A stretch of DNA of 39,301 bases from an uncultured Oscillospiraceae bacterium (GTDB lineage Bacteria; Bacillota_A; Clostridia; Oscillospirales; Oscillospiraceae), in assembly GCA_910579155.1 (NCBI GenBank), contig CAJTTS010000023.1, positions 1 to 39,301 of the forward strand, written 5' to 3'. The notes beneath the pieces were generated by a model that saw nothing but the letters and a program-made list of their open reading frames with translations, was not told where the DNA came from and ran no database searches. This document shows positions 26,262-35,200 of this stretch, piece after piece. A program made the translations under genes and the position numbers. Position 1 is the stretch's first letter, and the number at the start of each line of letters is the position of its first letter.

Positions 26262-28619
26262 TTATTCCGGCTTTTCCGGGGGCTGCTCCGACCCAGGTGG
26301 CTCAGGCCGCCGGGGCATCCCCCAGAGGTAGCGGAACACCAGCCGCTGCACGGGACTGAGGACGATGCACAGCCGCTCCCGCTCCCGGTCCACCAGGGTG
26401 CGCAGCTCGTCCAGCTCCTCCCCGGTGAGGGTATGCGGGCTGAATTTCGCCTTTTGGGCCAGCTCCACCGCCCGCTGGTCCACCCGCCCGCCCCAGCGCT
26501 CCATACGGAGCAGGTAGTTGTAGCCGTCCAGGGCGGCGCGGTTACGGTCAGGGGCGGACAGCTTTTTGATCCGGACTCGCTTGGGCAGGTACTGCCCCAG
26601 CCAGAGCAGGGCGGCCACGCCAACGGCGGCGGCCAGCGCCTTGGCGATGTTGATTAGAATAGCCGGGTCAAGCCCGCCCGCAGGACCTTCCCCGTCGCCG
26701 CCCTGGGGCTGGCTGGGTTCGTCGGAGGGGGCGGGGTCGTCGGAGGGAGTGGGGGTGGGGGTGGACTCCGGGCCGTCGCTCTCCTCCACAGGATCGGAGG
26801 GCAGGGCAATGGGGGTGAGCTCCCCCTGTTGATACCACTCAAAGGCGGCGGGCGGGGTGACCTCCACGGGATACCAGCCGAAGCCGTCCACCCACACCTC
26901 CACCCAGGCGTGGGCGGCCCGGTCGGGCACGTCCACCGTCCGCCCTGGCCGGGGGACGGCGGTGAAGCCGCTGACATACCGGGCAGGGACGCCCAGGGAG
27001 CGGAGCATCAGCGTGGCGGCGGAGGCGAAGTGCATGCAGTATCCCCGGCGGCTGTCGTTGAGGAAGTAGAGCACCGGGTCCTCCCCCTCTGGGGCGGCGG
27101 GGGTTTCCGGATCGTACTCGCACAGCTTGTCCAGCAGGGCGGCGACGTCCAGGGCGGCCTGGATGGAGTCATAACTTTCCCCGTACCGGGCCGCGCCGGC
27201 GGCTCCGCCGTCCACACAGAGACGGGCCAGATATTGGCTCAGCTCCGATTCCATATCCAGATAGTGGGCGAGTACATAGTCCCGGTATTCGGCGAGTAGA
27301 GCCGGGGCGAAATCCTCCGGAAACAGCCCCCGGCGGGGGTCGATCTGCATGAAAGTCATGGTATGTTGCCGCTGGCCCTGCCTCCGGGCAAAATAGGCGT
27401 CCTCCACGGGCAGCATTCCCCACTCGTCCCACTGTGCCTGAAACAGAAAGTAGGGGGTATAGACGCAAGTCCCCGCCGTCCCCACGTCGTCCACTGTGGC
27501 GGTGTAAGGTCCCCCCGCTCCGTCTTCGCCCATGCTGGCAAGCGCGGGGAACTCCAGCGGAAACGAACTTGCGTCCTCGCCCGCCCGGTCCAAGTATTCC
27601 TGATAGGTTCCCTGGGGCAGGGGCTGCCACACCCCTTCCTCGTAGACGGCCAGGGAAGCCCCCCGGAGATAGAGCCGGTCCGGGCAGTCGGAGGACACCC
27701 GGAGCACGGTGCGCCCGGAGTAGTTCAGCGGCCCGGCGTGGGCCAGGTCCGCCTCCTCCGCCGCGCCCACGTAGGTAACGGTATTATGGAAGGGGCCGTC
27801 GAATTGGGCGAAGAAGTCCGCCAGGCGGATTCCCGTGTCGCTGAGCCGGACCTCCGCCCGGAGGGCCCAGTCGGGTCGGGTGTAGCCCTCCCGGGGGAAG
27901 GCGAAGGTGATGAGGGCCAGCGCCAGCCCCACGCAGGGCAGCATGGCCAGGGTGAGGACGCCCCGGCGGTCGGGGGCGGCCCACTTGCACAGGTCGGTGA
28001 GCAGCATGACGCACCAGCACAAAGCCAGGGCCATAAAGGGAGGCCAGTCCGGGTACAGGTCGGCCAGCAGGCCGGGGAGCAGGGGCGGCAGGGTGAGCGC
28101 CAGCACCAGCCACCACCGCCGGGCCCGCGCCACCGCCCAGCCCAGGGCCAGGGCCAGCAGCGCCAGGGCCAGCATCAGGAACAGCTTGGCAGCGGCGCCC
28201 TCCTGGGATGGGGTGAGGCCGGACTCATAGGCGAAGGCGCGGCCCCAGGTCACCTGCCGGGTGAACAGGTCGGAGATGATGCGCACGGTGATTGCCGCGC
28301 CCTGGACCGTCCGGTCCCAGTTGAAAAAGAGCAGCAGGCCCCACAGGACGGCCAGCCCGCCCGCCGCCGCCCACCGGAACCGGGGCAGCGACCACGCGCA
28401 CAGCGTCGCCAGGGCGAACAGCACCGCCGGGCCCAGCAGGATGCCCGGCTGGGTGGCGCACAGGTCCAGGGCGGTGGTTGGGGTGGCGATGAATTCGTCC
28501 AGCCGCTCGCCGCCGTACAGGGACAGAAAAGACAGGGTGAAACCCGCGATGGCGCAGAGGAGCAGCAGGCCGTCCCCCAGAACGGTGAGGGGGGAGAAAC
28601 GGGCGTCGCGGTCAGTCAC
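26262..28619 (-). CDS. Membrane transglutaminase-like protein (TgpA/DUF3488 type)
   Basis: A 785-residue membrane protein, third in a MoxR-DUF58-transglutaminase operon. The N-terminal 200 or so residues hold several membrane helices. An extracytoplasmic region follows, with the transglutaminase core at about 520-600: GYCMHFASAATLML (cysteine), AHAWVEVWVDGFGWYPVEVTP (histidine, then glutamate where many relatives have aspartate). A Pro/Ser/Thr/Asp-rich linker precedes one more membrane helix (ALAAAVGVAALLWLGQYL) and a cytosolic DUF4129-like tail. The start is GTG 28619, overlapping the DUF58 stop by eight bases. The biochemical role of these operons is not firmly known; in Pseudomonas TgpA is essential. 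Confidence 0.9.
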   Translation of the reverse strand: MTDRDARFSPLTVLGDGLLLLCAIAGFTLSFLSLYGGERLDEFIATPTTALDLCATQPGILLGPAVLFALATLCAWSLPRFRWAAAGGLAVLWGLLLFFNWDRTVQGAAITVRIISDLFTRQVTWGRAFAYESGLTPSQEGAAAKLFLMLALALLALALGWAVARARRWWLVLALTLPPLLPGLLADLYPDWPPFMALALCWCVMLLTDLCKWAAPDRRGVLTLAMLPCVGLALALITFAFPREGYTRPDWALRAEVRLSDTGIRLADFFAQFDGPFHNTVTYVGAAEEADLAHAGPLNYSGRTVLRVSSDCPDRLYLRGASLAVYEEGVWQPLPQGTYQEYLDRAGEDASSFPLEFPALASMGEDGAGGPYTATVDDVGTAGTCVYTPYFLFQAQWDEWGMLPVEDAYFARRQGQRQHTMTFMQIDPRRGLFPEDFAPALLAEYRDYVLAHYLDMESELSQYLARLCVDGGAAGAARYGESYDSIQAALDVAALLDKLCEYDPETPAAPEGEDPVLYFLNDSRRGYCMHFASAATLMLRSLGVPARYVSGFTAVPRPGRTVDVPDRAAHAWVEVWVDGFGWYPVEVTPPAAFEWYQQGELTPIALPSDPVEESDGPESTPTPTPSDDPAPSDEPSQPQGGDGEGPAGGLDPAILINIAKALAAAVGVAALLWLGQYLPKRVRIKKLSAPDRNRAALDGYNYLLRMERWGGRVDQRAVELAQKAKFSPHTLTGEELDELRTLVDRERERLCIVLSPVQRLVFRYLWGMPRRPEPPGSEQPPEKPE

Positions 28620-29613
28620 GGGTATCGCCCCCCTTCAGAGTGACGTGGATGCGGAACACCGGGCCGTCGGGGCCCCGGAGCAGCTCGGGGTGGTCGTCCA
28701 GGGAGGGACCCGCCGGGGGCGCGAAGGAGCCCATCAGGTCCAGCAGGCATTCGGTCTGCTGCTTCTCGTCGGACACCACGCGCAGTTGGGGTTGCCCGTC
28801 TTTGTCCAGCCACAGCAGGGCGTGGGGCCGCTGGACGGCCAGCAGGGCGCGGCTCATCCCCAACGTCCGGTCCAGCAGCAGATCCAGCGCGTCAGATTCG
28901 CCGAACCGATCCAGGGTGAGCAAGGGCAGGGGGATCAGGGTCTCGGCCAGCTCCCGGACGACGAGCTCGTCCCACTTGGAGGACAGCTTCCAGTGAACCG
29001 AGCGCATGGGGTCGCCGGGGCGGTAGTCCCGCAGCTCATAGTCCTCCCCGGGGCCCGAGCGGGCGGCGCTGACGGGGGAAGGGCGGGCGCCCTGCGCCTC
29101 CGGCAGGGTGGGCAGCTCCACCGGGACGGGAATGGGGCGGCACAGCATCCGGGCGGGTTGCGGCCGGGCCACCCGCAGGGAGAACAGCCCCAGGTAGTCG
29201 TATACGCGGGCCCGGTCCACCCGCAGCTCCAGCAGGCCGCAGTGGTCGGTGGACACGGTCAGCTCCACCGGGCGGCGGCGGGCCACCCCGGACAGCACCA
29301 ACCGGCGGTGGTCCCTCTGGCCGTTGAGCAGGTTCTTACAGCGCAGGTGGATGGTGAGCCGGGACAGGGGCAGGCCGTTGGGGGTCTTGATGGAGGCCTG
29401 CCAGCGGCCGTCCGCGCCCCGCTCCAGGGCGGGAGGGAGAGAGGACAGCTCCAGCCTGCACCCCAGCATACCCGGCAGGGACAGCGCCAGCGACAGCAGG
29501 GGCAGGGCGACGCACAGGCACAGCAGGAACTGAGCCAGGTAGTTTTCGTTGGTGATGTGAAACAGCAACACCCCGACGAGGGTGAGGCCGTACAATATGC
29601 GGCGGAGGATCAT
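28612..29613 (-). CDS. DUF58 domain protein
   Basis: A 333-residue protein with two hydrophobic segments at the N-terminus (MILRRILYGLTLVGVLLF and FLLCLCVALPLLSLALSL), an immunoglobulin-like middle region and the DUF58 signature YRPGDPMRSVHWKLSSKWDE. This is followed by a von Willebrand A-like region (PLPLLTLDRFGES and on). DUF58 proteins are partners of MoxR AAA+ ATPases and are thought to act as adaptors. I start at ATG 29613, four bases after the MoxR stop; the upstream GTG at 29637 would overlap MoxR. No ribosome-binding site stands out, so translation is probably coupled. Confidence 0.9.
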   Translation of the reverse strand: MILRRILYGLTLVGVLLFHITNENYLAQFLLCLCVALPLLSLALSLPGMLGCRLELSSLPPALERGADGRWQASIKTPNGLPLSRLTIHLRCKNLLNGQRDHRRLVLSGVARRRPVELTVSTDHCGLLELRVDRARVYDYLGLFSLRVARPQPARMLCRPIPVPVELPTLPEAQGARPSPVSAARSGPGEDYELRDYRPGDPMRSVHWKLSSKWDELVVRELAETLIPLPLLTLDRFGESDALDLLLDRTLGMSRALLAVQRPHALLWLDKDGQPQLRVVSDEKQQTECLLDLMGSFAPPAGPSLDDHPELLRGPDGPVFRIHVTLKGGDTRD

Positions 29614-29617
29614 GGCG

Positions 29618-30556
29618 TCAACGCAGGCGGGGGGCACGGGTGGCGGCGAGCACCTCCGAGGCGATGTCGATGGCCCGCTGCGAGCCCCCCGCCGACCCGG
29701 CGGGGAGGACCAGACGGTGGGCGACGGCGTCCACCCAGACGAGTTTCACGTCTTCGGGGATGACGTAGTCCCGCCCCCGGAGAAAGGCGCAGGACCGGCA
29801 CAGCGCGGACACCGAGATGGCCGCCCGGGGGCTGGCCCCCTGGGCCAGTTGGGGATGGCTCCGGGTGGCCTGGATCAGCCGGAGGATATAGTCCAGGATG
29901 GCGTCGTCCACAAACACCCGGTCCACTTGGGCGCGGAGGGCGGACAACTGCTCCCGGTCCGCCGCCTGGCACACCGTATCCATGAGGCCGCCCCGCATTT
30001 TGCGTTGAAGCAACTCCATCTCGTCCGCCGGAGCGGGGTAGCCCATGGTCAGGCGCAGAGCGAAGCGGTCCAACTGGGAGTCGGGCAGCATCTGGGTGCC
30101 GGAGGCCCCGGTGGGATTCTGGGTGGCGATGACCAGGAAGGGATCGGGGATGGGATGGACCGCGCCGTCCACCGTCACCCGGCCCTCCTCCATGGCCTCC
30201 AGCAGGGCGGATTGGGTGCGGCTGGTGGCCCGGTTCAGCTCGTCGGCCAGGAACAGGTTGCACAGCAGCGCGCCGGGCTGGTACTCCATCTGCCCGGTGG
30301 CCTTGTTATAGAGGGAAAAGCCCGTCAGATCGGAGGGCATTACGTCGGGGGTGAATTGCACCCGGTTGTATTGCAGTCCCAGGGCCTTGGAGAAGGCGAT
30401 GGCCATAGTGGTCTTGCCTACGCCGGGGATGTCCTCCAGCAGGACGTGGCCCCGGGCCAGCACCGCCATGAGGGTCTTGGCCACGATCTCGTCCTTGCCT
30501 ACCACGGCCTTTTTCACTTCGCCCACCACCTGGGCGGCCAGTTGATTTTCGTGCAT
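29618..30556 (-). CDS. MoxR-family AAA+ ATPase
   Basis: A 312-residue AAA+ chaperone of the MoxR group. Walker A is EDIPGVGKTTMA, Walker B LFLADELNRA, and the sensor region is VIATQNPTGASGTQMLPDSQLDRFALR; YPAPADEMELL and SPRAAISV complete the family pattern. With DUF58 and the membrane transglutaminase downstream it forms the classical three-gene unit in which MoxR probably remodels or activates its partners. ATG 30556 has AAGGAGT upstream, and the promoter is fused to the preceding terminator. Confidence 0.94.
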   Translation of the reverse strand: MHENQLAAQVVGEVKKAVVGKDEIVAKTLMAVLARGHVLLEDIPGVGKTTMAIAFSKALGLQYNRVQFTPDVMPSDLTGFSLYNKATGQMEYQPGALLCNLFLADELNRATSRTQSALLEAMEEGRVTVDGAVHPIPDPFLVIATQNPTGASGTQMLPDSQLDRFALRLTMGYPAPADEMELLQRKMRGGLMDTVCQAADREQLSALRAQVDRVFVDDAILDYILRLIQATRSHPQLAQGASPRAAISVSALCRSCAFLRGRDYVIPEDVKLVWVDAVAHRLVLPAGSAGGSQRAIDIASEVLAATRAPRLR

Positions 30557-30588
30557 GGCGTATCACTCCTTGGGACAAGTTTCATCGT

Positions 30589-30594
30589 ATTATA
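30589..30594 (-). promoter_or_regulatory. Extended -10 promoter of the MoxR operon
   Basis: Minus strand: TGATATAAT, an extended -10 (TGnTATAAT; hexamer 30594-30589), begins inside the U-run of the upstream terminator. No good -35 lies 17 bases away (TGTTCA is weak), as usual for extended -10 promoters. Confidence 0.6.
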
Positions 30595-30628
30595 TCAAAA
30601 AACAGGGGGCTTGAACAGCCCCCTGTTT
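30595..30628 (-). terminator. Terminator of the infC-rpmI-rplT operon
   Basis: Minus strand: an 11-bp stem AAACAGGGGGC with its complement (30628-30618 and 30610-30600), 7-base loop, then a run of Ts. The stretch 30629-30768 between rplT and this hairpin shows no gene. Confidence 0.9.
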
Positions 30629-30768
30629 CTGGTGTTGTCACGCCCGGATTGGGCACATTACGGGACGGCTTCCCTCCGACTCGGAGAAAATCCGGCTCCG
30701 CTTCGCGTGCCCTGGGTTTTACTCCTCGTTCCGGTCCATCCGTCCCTATGTGCCTATCCTCGCGCTTC

Positions 30769-31125
30769 TTATGCCAGCTTGCCCTTGGCCAGCTCGGTGA
30801 GCTGGGTGAAGGCGGCCTTGTCGTTGACGGCCATCTCGGCCAGCATCTTGCGGTTGATGCCCACGTTGGCCAGCTTCAGGCCGTGCATGAAGGTGGAATA
30901 GTTCATGCCGTTCATCTTGCAGCCGGCGCTGATGCGGGCGATCCAGAGCTGACGGAAGTCGCGCTTCTTCAGCCGCCGGCCCACATAGGCGTATTGCAGG
31001 GACTTCATGACCTGCTCGTTGGCCATCTTGTAATGCTTGCTCTTGGCGCCCCAGTAGCCCTTGGCCAGCTTGAGGACCTTATTCCTTCTCTTGCGCGTCA
31101 TCATTGAGCCTTTGACTCGTGCCAT
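30769..31125 (-). CDS. rplT: 50S ribosomal protein L20
   Basis: A 118-residue L20, an early assembly protein of the large subunit and, in many bacteria, the repressor of its own infC-rpmI-rplT operon. Diagnostic stretches are [24 protein letters not shown] and [24 protein letters not shown] has AGGAGG upstream. Full length. Confidence 0.98.
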   Translation of the reverse strand: MARVKGSMMTRKRRNKVLKLAKGYWGAKSKHYKMANEQVMKSLQYAYVGRRLKKRDFRQLWIARISAGCKMNGMNYSTFMHGLKLANVGINRKMLAEMAVNDKAAFTQLTELAKGKLA

Positions 31126-31168
31126 TGTTGTTCAGCCTCCTGTATTGAGTAAAATATGATGCCGTTCC

Positions 31169-31372
31169 TTATTTATAGGGAACCATGCGCTTGATGGTGG
31201 CCGCGTTGGTCACGTCGGCATAGCCGCCCTTGCGGAGGCTTCTCTTGAGTTTGCGGGTCTTGCCGTGGCCGTTGAGCAGGTGGCTCTTATTGGCGTGGGC
31301 GCGCTTGACCTTTCCGTTCTTGGTCAGATTGAAACGCTTCTTGGCGCCGCTGTGGGTTTTCACTTTAGGCAT
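31169..31372 (-). CDS. rpmI: 50S ribosomal protein L35
   Basis: A 67-residue L35: [24 protein letters not shown] at the start and the basic [19 protein letters not shown] in the middle are characteristic. The frame is open upstream, but ATG 31372 begins the conserved protein and has AAGGAGA before it. Confidence 0.97.
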   Translation of the reverse strand: MPKVKTHSGAKKRFNLTKNGKVKRAHANKSHLLNGHGKTRKLKRSLRKGGYADVTNAATIKRMVPYK

Positions 31373-31443
31373 GGCGGTTGTCTCCTTTTCGTAGTTGATG
31401 ATGTCACGCTTTGCACGCGGCCGGACCGCCTGCTCCGCGCTTC

Positions 31444-31971
31444 TTACTTGTTGGTTTTCGCGCTTTTTGCAGACAGGAAGATGCTCATGTGCCGGCCCTC
31501 CAGCTTGGGCTCCTTGTCCAGCACGGCCAACTCGCCGCACTGCTCGGCGAAGTCCAGCAGCAGCTTCTTTCCTATGTCGGTGTGGGCCATCTCCCGGCCC
31601 CGGAAACGGACGGTGACCTTCACCCGGTTGCCCTCGGCCAAAAACTTCTGGGCGTTGCGCAGTTTGGTATTGAAGTCGCCGATGTCGATGCCGGGGGACA
31701 TCCGCACCTCTTTGATTTCCACCACGTGCTGGTTCTTTTTGGCCTCCTTCTCCCGCTTGGCCTGCTCAAAGCGGTACTTGCCGTAGTCCATGAGCTTGCA
31801 CACGGGGGGGGTGGCGGTGGGAGAGATTTTGACCAGGTCCAACCCGGCCTCGTCGGCGCGGACCTGGGCCTCCCGGGCGGACATGACGCCAAGCTGAGCG
31901 CCGTCGGCGCCGATGAGCCGCACTTCCCGGTCGCGGATTTCCTCGTTGATTTGATGAGCCGTATTAGCTAT
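31444..31971 (-). CDS. infC: Translation initiation factor IF-3, probable AUA start
   Basis: A 175-residue IF-3, which keeps ribosomal subunits apart and checks initiator tRNA pairing. The N-domain begins [23 protein letters not shown], the linker is [17 protein letters not shown], and the C-domain shows [21 protein letters not shown] and [12 protein letters not shown]. The start is unusual: the Shine-Dalgarno GGAGGTG (31985-31979) leaves only one base before the in-frame GTG at 31977 but seven before ATA at 31971. Rare AUU/AUA starts are a known feature of infC because IF-3 proofreads against them, giving self-control. I therefore choose ATA 31971; GTG 31977 is the fallback. It is first in infC-rpmI-rplT. 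Confidence 0.9.
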   Translation of the reverse strand: MANTAHQINEEIRDREVRLIGADGAQLGVMSAREAQVRADEAGLDLVKISPTATPPVCKLMDYGKYRFEQAKREKEAKKNQHVVEIKEVRMSPGIDIGDFNTKLRNAQKFLAEGNRVKVTVRFRGREMAHTDIGKKLLLDFAEQCGELAVLDKEPKLEGRHMSIFLSAKSAKTNK

Positions 31972-31985
31972 GGTCACGCACCTCC

Positions 31986-32022
31986 AAAAATAAAAAACGT
32001 GAATGCGGCAAGGCACCCACGT
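31986..32022 (-). promoter_or_regulatory. Attenuator in the infC leader (L20-leader type)
   Basis: Minus strand: ACGTGGGTGC (32022-32013) pairs over 10 bp with GCATTCACGT (32006-31997), with two G-U pairs and a 6-base loop, followed by TTTTT-A-TTTTT. This intrinsic terminator ends directly at the infC Shine-Dalgarno. The leader upstream (from about 32122) is about 100 bases and could form the alternative fold. In Bacillus, L20 controls this operon by leader attenuation; the same is inferred here. Confidence 0.75.
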
Positions 32023-32128
32023 CCACAACGAAACACGCACTTTCCGTGCGAATCTCACCATGTTGACCCCTTCGCCTGCGGCGGGAGGTGAGGACGGCGG
32101 CGCCATTCCTGCTTCCTTTTGCCCAAGT

Positions 32129-32157
32129 ATCATACCAGATAGGGGAAGGTTTGTCAA
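32129..32157 (-). promoter_or_regulatory. infC operon promoter
   Basis: Minus strand: perfect -35 TTGACA (32157-32152), 17-base spacer, -10 TATGAT (32134-32129), leaving a leader of about 150 bases. The infC-addB gap (31972-32269) holds only the leader, attenuator and two divergent promoters. Confidence 0.85.
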
Positions 32158-32211
32158 CAGAATTTTTCGGTTTTTTCTTTTGGCGCAGGGAGAATTTGTT
32201 CCACACCGCAG

Positions 32212-32240
32212 TTGCCCCGGAGGATGGCGTTTGTTATAAT
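32212..32240 (+). promoter_or_regulatory. addBA promoter
   Basis: -35 TTGCCC (32212-32217), 17-base spacer, perfect -10 TATAAT (32235-32240) preceded by TGT (extended -10). It is divergent from infC. Confidence 0.7.
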
Positions 32241-32269
32241 GTAGAAAAACCGCGAAAGGGGGTCCCGCC

Positions 32270-35200
32270 ATGCTGGACCTGCTGTACGCCCGGGCCGGGC
32301 AGGACATCCGGGGGGAGCTGCTGGAGCGGATGGGCCGTTCCCCCGCCCGCCGCCGGTTGCTCATCGTGCCCGAGCAGTATTCCCATGAGAGCGAGCGGGC
32401 CATGTGCGCCGCGCTGGGGAGCGGCGCGTCCATGAAATGCGAGGTGCTGTCCTTCACCCGGCTGGCCGGGCGGCTCACCGACGCCGCCGGGGGCGGGGCC
32501 GCGCCCATGCTGGACGCGGGCGGGCGGATGTTGCTGATATACGCCGCGCTGCGGCGGGTGTCCGACGCGCTGACCACCTACCGCGCGCCCTCCCGGAAGC
32601 CCGCGTTCCTCACCGGCCTGCTGGCCACGGTGGACGAGTGCCGCTCTTACCGGGTGGAGCCGGAATCGCTCATCTCCGCCGGGGAGGAGCTGGGAGGCCG
32701 CCAGGGGGACAAGCTCCGGGACCTGGGGATGATCTACGCCGCCTATCAAGCGATGGAGGCTCAGGGGGCCGCCGACCCCAGGGGCCGTCTGGACCGTCTG
32801 GCGGTCCAGCTTCAGGACACCCGCTGGGGGGCGGGGATGGCGTTCTATGTCTACGGCTTCACCGACTTCACCCCCCAGGAGGAGCAGGTTTTGTCCGCGC
32901 TGATGGCCCAGGGGGAACTGACGGTGGCCTTTGTGTGCGACGCCGGGGACGACCGGTTGGGTGTCTTTCAGCCCGCGTTCCGGGCCTCCCGGCGGCTGGT
33001 GCGGCTGGCCCGCGAAAACGGTGCGTTTCTCCTGGAGGAGACATTGGACCGCCCCCTTGCCCGCCATCCCTCCCTGGTTTTTTTGGAGCAAAACCTGTTC
33101 GGCTCCATGCCCGAAGGCGGCTGGAACGGGGAGTGCGCCGTGACCCGCGCCGCCGCCGCCACCCCCCGGCAGGAGGTGGAGTGGTGCGCCGCCGAGATTC
33201 TGCGCCTGCTGCGGGAGGAGGACTACCGTTGCCGGGAGATCGCCGTATGCGCCCGGAAGCTGGACGGGTACGGGGAACTTATCGAGAGTGTATTTGCCCG
33301 GTACGGGGTGCCGGTGTTTCTGTCCGCCATGGAGGATGTGCTGGAAAAGCCGGTGCTGGCGCTGGTCACCTCCGCCCTGGCGGCGGTGGCGGAGGACTAC
33401 CCCTACGAGGAGCTGTTCCGCTACCTGAAAACGGGGCTGACGGGCATTACGGACGAGGAACGGGACCTGCTGGAGAACTACGTCCTGACCTGGGACTTGA
33501 AGGGCTCCGCCTGGACGAGAAAAAAGCCCTGGGATATGCACCCGGAGGGCTACGGCCAGACCTTCCGGGAGGGGGATGCCGAATTTGTGGCCCGGCTGGA
33601 TGGACTGCGCCGGAAGGTTGTCGCGCCGCTGGAAGCCCTGCGCAAAAACAAGGACAAAACGGGCAAAGGCCGCGCCCTGGCCCTGTACCGGCTGTTGGAC
33701 GACATCGACTTGCCCACCCGCCTGGCTCAGCGGGCAGACAGCCTGGAGGCCCGGGGGGACCGGAACGGCGCCGCCCAGTACCGCCAGCTCTGGGACATCC
33801 TGGTGGGAGGGCTGGAGCAGTGCGCCCTGTTGCTGGGGGATGCCGAGCTGGAGCTGGAGGAGTTCTCCCGGCTGTTCTCCCTGGTGCTGAGCCAATACGA
33901 CGTGGGGGCCATCCCCGTGTCTTTGGACGCGGTGACGGTGGGGGACGCCCCCCGCATGGCCCACAAGGAGGTCAAGGCCCTGTTCCTGCTGGGGGCGGAC
34001 AGCAACTCCATCCCGGACTGCTCCGTCTCTCCGGGATTGTTTACCGACCAGGACCGGGATGTGCTGGCGGCCATGGAGGTGGAGCTGGCCCCCCGGCAGG
34101 AGGACAAGCTGCGCCGGGAGATGACCATCGCCTATGAGACCTGCGCCCGGCCCTCCCGGCGGCTATACGTCAGCTATGCCGCCGGGGCGGGGGAAGGCCA
34201 GCGCGCTCCCTGTTTCCTTTGGGAGCGGCTGGCGGCGCTGTTCCCGGACGCCCCCGTGGCGGAGGCTGGGGCCCCCCTGGTCCGTCTGGCCGCGCCGGAT
34301 GCGGCCCTGGAGCTGGCGGGACGGGACCCGGCTGTGGCCGATGCCCTGCGGCAGGTGCCTGGGCTGGCCCCCCGGGTGGAGCGCATTCAAAACGCTGCCC
34401 ACTGGCGGCGGGGACGGCTGTCCCGGCCGGCGGTAGACGAGCTGTTCGGCACGGTGGTGCCCATGTCGGCCACCCGGCTGGATTTGGTCAACTCCTGCCA
34501 CTTCAGCCACTTCCTCCGCTTCGGGCTAAAAGCCAAGCCCCGGCAGAGAGCGGCGTTCCGTCCGTCGGACTACGGGACCTTTGTCCACGACGTGCTGGAG
34601 AATACCCTGTGTTTGGTGAAAAACGAGGGGATTTCACTGGACGACGCGGATGAGGTGCGCCGCCTGTCCCAGCAGTCCGCCGACCGCTACGAGCGGGAGG
34701 TCCTGGCGGGCCTGGAGGACGAGCCCGCCCGGTTCCGCTACCTCTTCGGCCGCATGAAGCAGGCGGCGCTGGCGGTGGTACAGAGCGTGTGCGCCGAACT
34801 GTCCGCCTCCGACTTCACCCCCGCCGCCTTCGAGCTGGGCTTCGGGCCGGGGAAGGAGCTGCCCCCGGTGGAAGTGGAGCGGGGAGTGCGCCTGCGGCTC
34901 ACCGGTTACGTGGACCGGGTGGACGAGTGGATGCACGGCGGGAAACGCTATCTCCGGGTGGTGGACTATAAAACCGGCAAAAAAAGCTTCGACTTTGCCG
35001 ATGTGGAGGACGGGCGGGGGCTGCAAATGCTGCTCTACCTCTTCGCTCTCAGCCGGGAGGGACGGCGGGTATTCGGCGACCAGGAGATTGTGCCCGCCGG
35101 GGTGCTGTACGTCCCCGCCCGCACCCCGCTGGTAGACGGCGAGCGGGGCATGTCCGATGAGGAAATCCAAAAATCCAGGGACCGGCTGATGCGCCGCCAG

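Noticed and set aside
30629..30768. Possible small gene or RNA between rplT and its terminator
   Set aside because: No start with a ribosome-binding site, no tRNA-like fold and no clear conserved structure could be read.
31972..32066. An in-frame ATG upstream of infC giving a 31-residue N-terminal extension
   Set aside because: The extension would be translated through the attenuator hairpin and its T-run and through the Shine-Dalgarno sequence; IF-3 homology starts only after it.
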